Assembly: GCA_002348095.1 (NCBI GenBank)
Contig: DDYT01000042.1
Coordinates: forward strand, 1-6,251
Length of the DNA: 6,251 nucleotides
Reading direction: 5' to 3'
From: Erysipelotrichaceae bacterium UBA2227
Lineage (GTDB): Bacteria; Bacillota_I; Bacilli_A; Erysipelotrichales; Erysipelotrichaceae
Of the stretch, positions 5,142 through 6,251 are shown one piece after another (the first letter of the stretch is position 1; the number at the start of each line of letters is the position of its first letter). A program made the translations under genes and the position numbers. Below the pieces are notes generated by a model. It was not told the origin of the DNA and did no database searches. It worked only from the letters and a program-made list of their open reading frames with translations.

Positions 5142-6066
5142 AATAATTACACAGCAGCTCGAATGTTTCGGTCAGGTTGAGACAGGAAAGCAACTGAAAG
5201 ATATGACGACTTTTCGGATCGGCGGCAGCGTAAGCTTTGTCAGTTATCCAAGAAACATGTTTGCTTTATCCCGGTTGATTGACTTTTTAATTGAAAATGA
5301 CGTGCCTTATAAAATCATCGGCAAAGGCTCAAATCTGATATGCAGCGATGATGCTTATTCGGGTGTGATCATCCGATTGGACCGTACTATGAACCATTGG
5401 TACTTAAACGATCAGAAACTTATTGCTGAAGCAGGTGCCTCGATCATCGCATTGAGCGTTTTTGCGGCAAAAAACGGTTTGTCCGGTCTGGAGTGGGCCA
5501 GCGGCATTCCGGCAACTGTCGGTGGCTGCGTGTTTAATAACGCCGGTGCATACAATTTTTCAATGAGCGATAGCGTATTACGTGTATTGATTCTTGATCA
5601 GGGTGAGTTTCGCTGGCTCAGTGCAGAACAGTGCGGATTCTCTTACCGTTCATCCGTTTTTCATTCAAATCCGCAATGGATTATCTTGGCCATAGAATTT
5701 GCACTGACCAAAAAAGATGAACAGGAAATATGGGCGGTCATGGATCAGCGGAAGCAGCGACGGATGGAAAGTCAGCCCTTGGACTTTCCCAGTGCCGGCA
5801 GTATCTTCAGAAATCCGTCCTCCGAAAGTGCATGGTCGCTGATTGAACAGTCAGGGCTGCGTGGGCTTTCCATCGGAGGTGCACAGGTTTCAGCCAAGCA
5901 TTGCAATTTCATTATCAACGTCCAGGATGCCCGTGCCCAGGACGTCAGGGATCTTATCGATCTGGTCATCAGAAAAGTCGAAGAGAAAACCAAAGTCCGG
6001 TTACAGACGGAAGTGGAGATGTTTAATTGGAACCATACGAAGATACGGCATCAATCAAAGCGGTAA
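5122..6066 (+). CDS. murB: MurB, UDP-N-acetylenolpyruvoylglucosamine reductase
   Basis: A 314-residue FAD enzyme. It reduces UDP-GlcNAc-enolpyruvate to UDP-MurNAc with NADPH in the cytoplasm. Visible motifs are TTFRIGGSV (29-37), IGKGSNLI (66-73), GLEWASGIPATVGGCVFNN (122-140), AGAY (141-144), the substrate-site YRSSVF with R176, and PSAGSIFRNP (223-232) in which S227 is the proton donor. VSAKHCNFIIN and the closing LQTEVEMF with E297 follow. Its length and motif set fit the type II (Bacillota) enzymes. In GIPATVGG an alanine replaces the usual glycine of GIPGTVGG. I chose the ATG at 5122, preceded closely by the GGTGGG stretch (5113-5118), because earlier in-frame starts (5038, 5092) add residues with no MurB character. 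It overlaps murG by 20 bp and divIB by 40 bp. Confidence 0.96.
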   Translation: MNLTENEIITQQLECFGQVETGKQLKDMTTFRIGGSVSFVSYPRNMFALSRLIDFLIENDVPYKIIGKGSNLICSDDAYSGVIIRLDRTMNHWYLNDQKLIAEAGASIIALSVFAAKNGLSGLEWASGIPATVGGCVFNNAGAYNFSMSDSVLRVLILDQGEFRWLSAEQCGFSYRSSVFHSNPQWIILAIEFALTKKDEQEIWAVMDQRKQRRMESQPLDFPSAGSIFRNPSSESAWSLIEQSGLRGLSIGGAQVSAKHCNFIINVQDARAQDVRDLIDLVIRKVEEKTKVRLQTEVEMFNWNHTKIRHQSKR

Positions 6067-6251
6067 CGCAGGCCATCAAAGAAAGAAAAGCCCGTCAGAG
6101 AAAACGGCTGATCGACATTTATGTCCGTCGGCTGATTTTTCTGATACTTTTCATTGCTATGGCTATCACGCTTGTGTGGCTGGACAGATCCGACATTTTT
6201 CGTGTCAGATCAGTCAGCGTTACCGGGAATCTGCACATAAGCGACCAGGAA
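6027..6251 (+). CDS. divIB: DivIB/FtsQ cell-division protein, N-terminal fragment
   Basis: An open frame of 75 codons runs off the window end, inside and beyond the murB 3' end. A basic cytoplasmic tail (IKERKARQRKR, 17-27) is followed by one membrane segment (RLIFLILFIAMAITLVWL, about 35-52). Then comes the beginning of an extracellular POTRA domain (FRVRSVSVTGNLHISDQE), whose V-x-V-x-G-N pattern is typical of FtsQ/DivIB. The protein belongs to the divisome with FtsL/DivIC. The start is inferred as TTG at 6027, with GGAG at 6015-6018 eight bases upstream; no ATG or GTG exists before the membrane segment. The position right after murB matches the Bacillus order murG-murB-divIB. The gene is incomplete, so the beta and gamma domains are not seen. 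Confidence 0.85.
   Translation, partial: MEPYEDTASIKAVTQAIKERKARQRKRLIDIYVRRLIFLILFIAMAITLVWLDRSDIFRVRSVSVTGNLHISDQE

Overview
The window comes from a low-to-mid GC member of the Bacillota (Firmicutes). The evidence is the order murG-murB-divIB(ftsQ), which Bacillus-type cell-wall clusters share, strong GGAGG-type ribosome sites, TRTGn extended -10 promoters and four-base ATGA gene overlaps. An Erysipelotrichia-like or clostridia-like lineage is a guess from protein style only. No mobile element, CRISPR array, tRNA or rRNA was seen, and coding density is very high.

Layout. (1) Positions 2-142 are the last 46 codons of ruvB, closed by a long hairpin terminator. (2) Positions 251-3310 form a sulfur-handling locus. 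A Crp/Fnr-type regulator on the minus strand faces a three-gene plus-strand operon: a cytoplasmic single-domain rhodanese, a rhodanese lipoprotein, and a CoA-disulfide (persulfide) reductase with its own C-terminal rhodanese domain. The three genes are joined by 4-bp ATGA overlaps. The divergent starts are only 32 bp apart, and that gap holds a perfect 7-bp inverted repeat that could be the regulator's operator. (3) Positions 3319-3987 are a minus-strand HAD-family phosphatase of unknown substrate, convergent with the reductase and sharing its terminator. (4) From a promoter at 4037-4047 a cell-wall and division operon begins: murG, murB and the start of divIB/ftsQ, which runs off the window. 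The divIB fragment begins at a TTG codon inside murB.

How the genes work together. The sulfur locus looks like a relay for sulfane sulfur. A lipid-anchored rhodanese could take it from outside the membrane, a cytoplasmic rhodanese could pass it on, and the flavoprotein could reduce CoA or other low-molecular-weight persulfides with NAD(P)H. The regulator has a C82-X5-C88 pair in its sensor domain and lacks both the cAMP-binding signature and the FNR iron-sulfur cysteines, so a thiol/persulfide switch is a reasonable hypothesis. The same enzyme set (two rhodaneses plus a CoA persulfide reductase) is, from memory, controlled by the CsoR-family repressor CstR in Enterococcus; here a Crp/Fnr protein sits in that place. 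The murG-murB-divIB block is ordinary housekeeping: lipid II synthesis, UDP-MurNAc synthesis and the divisome.
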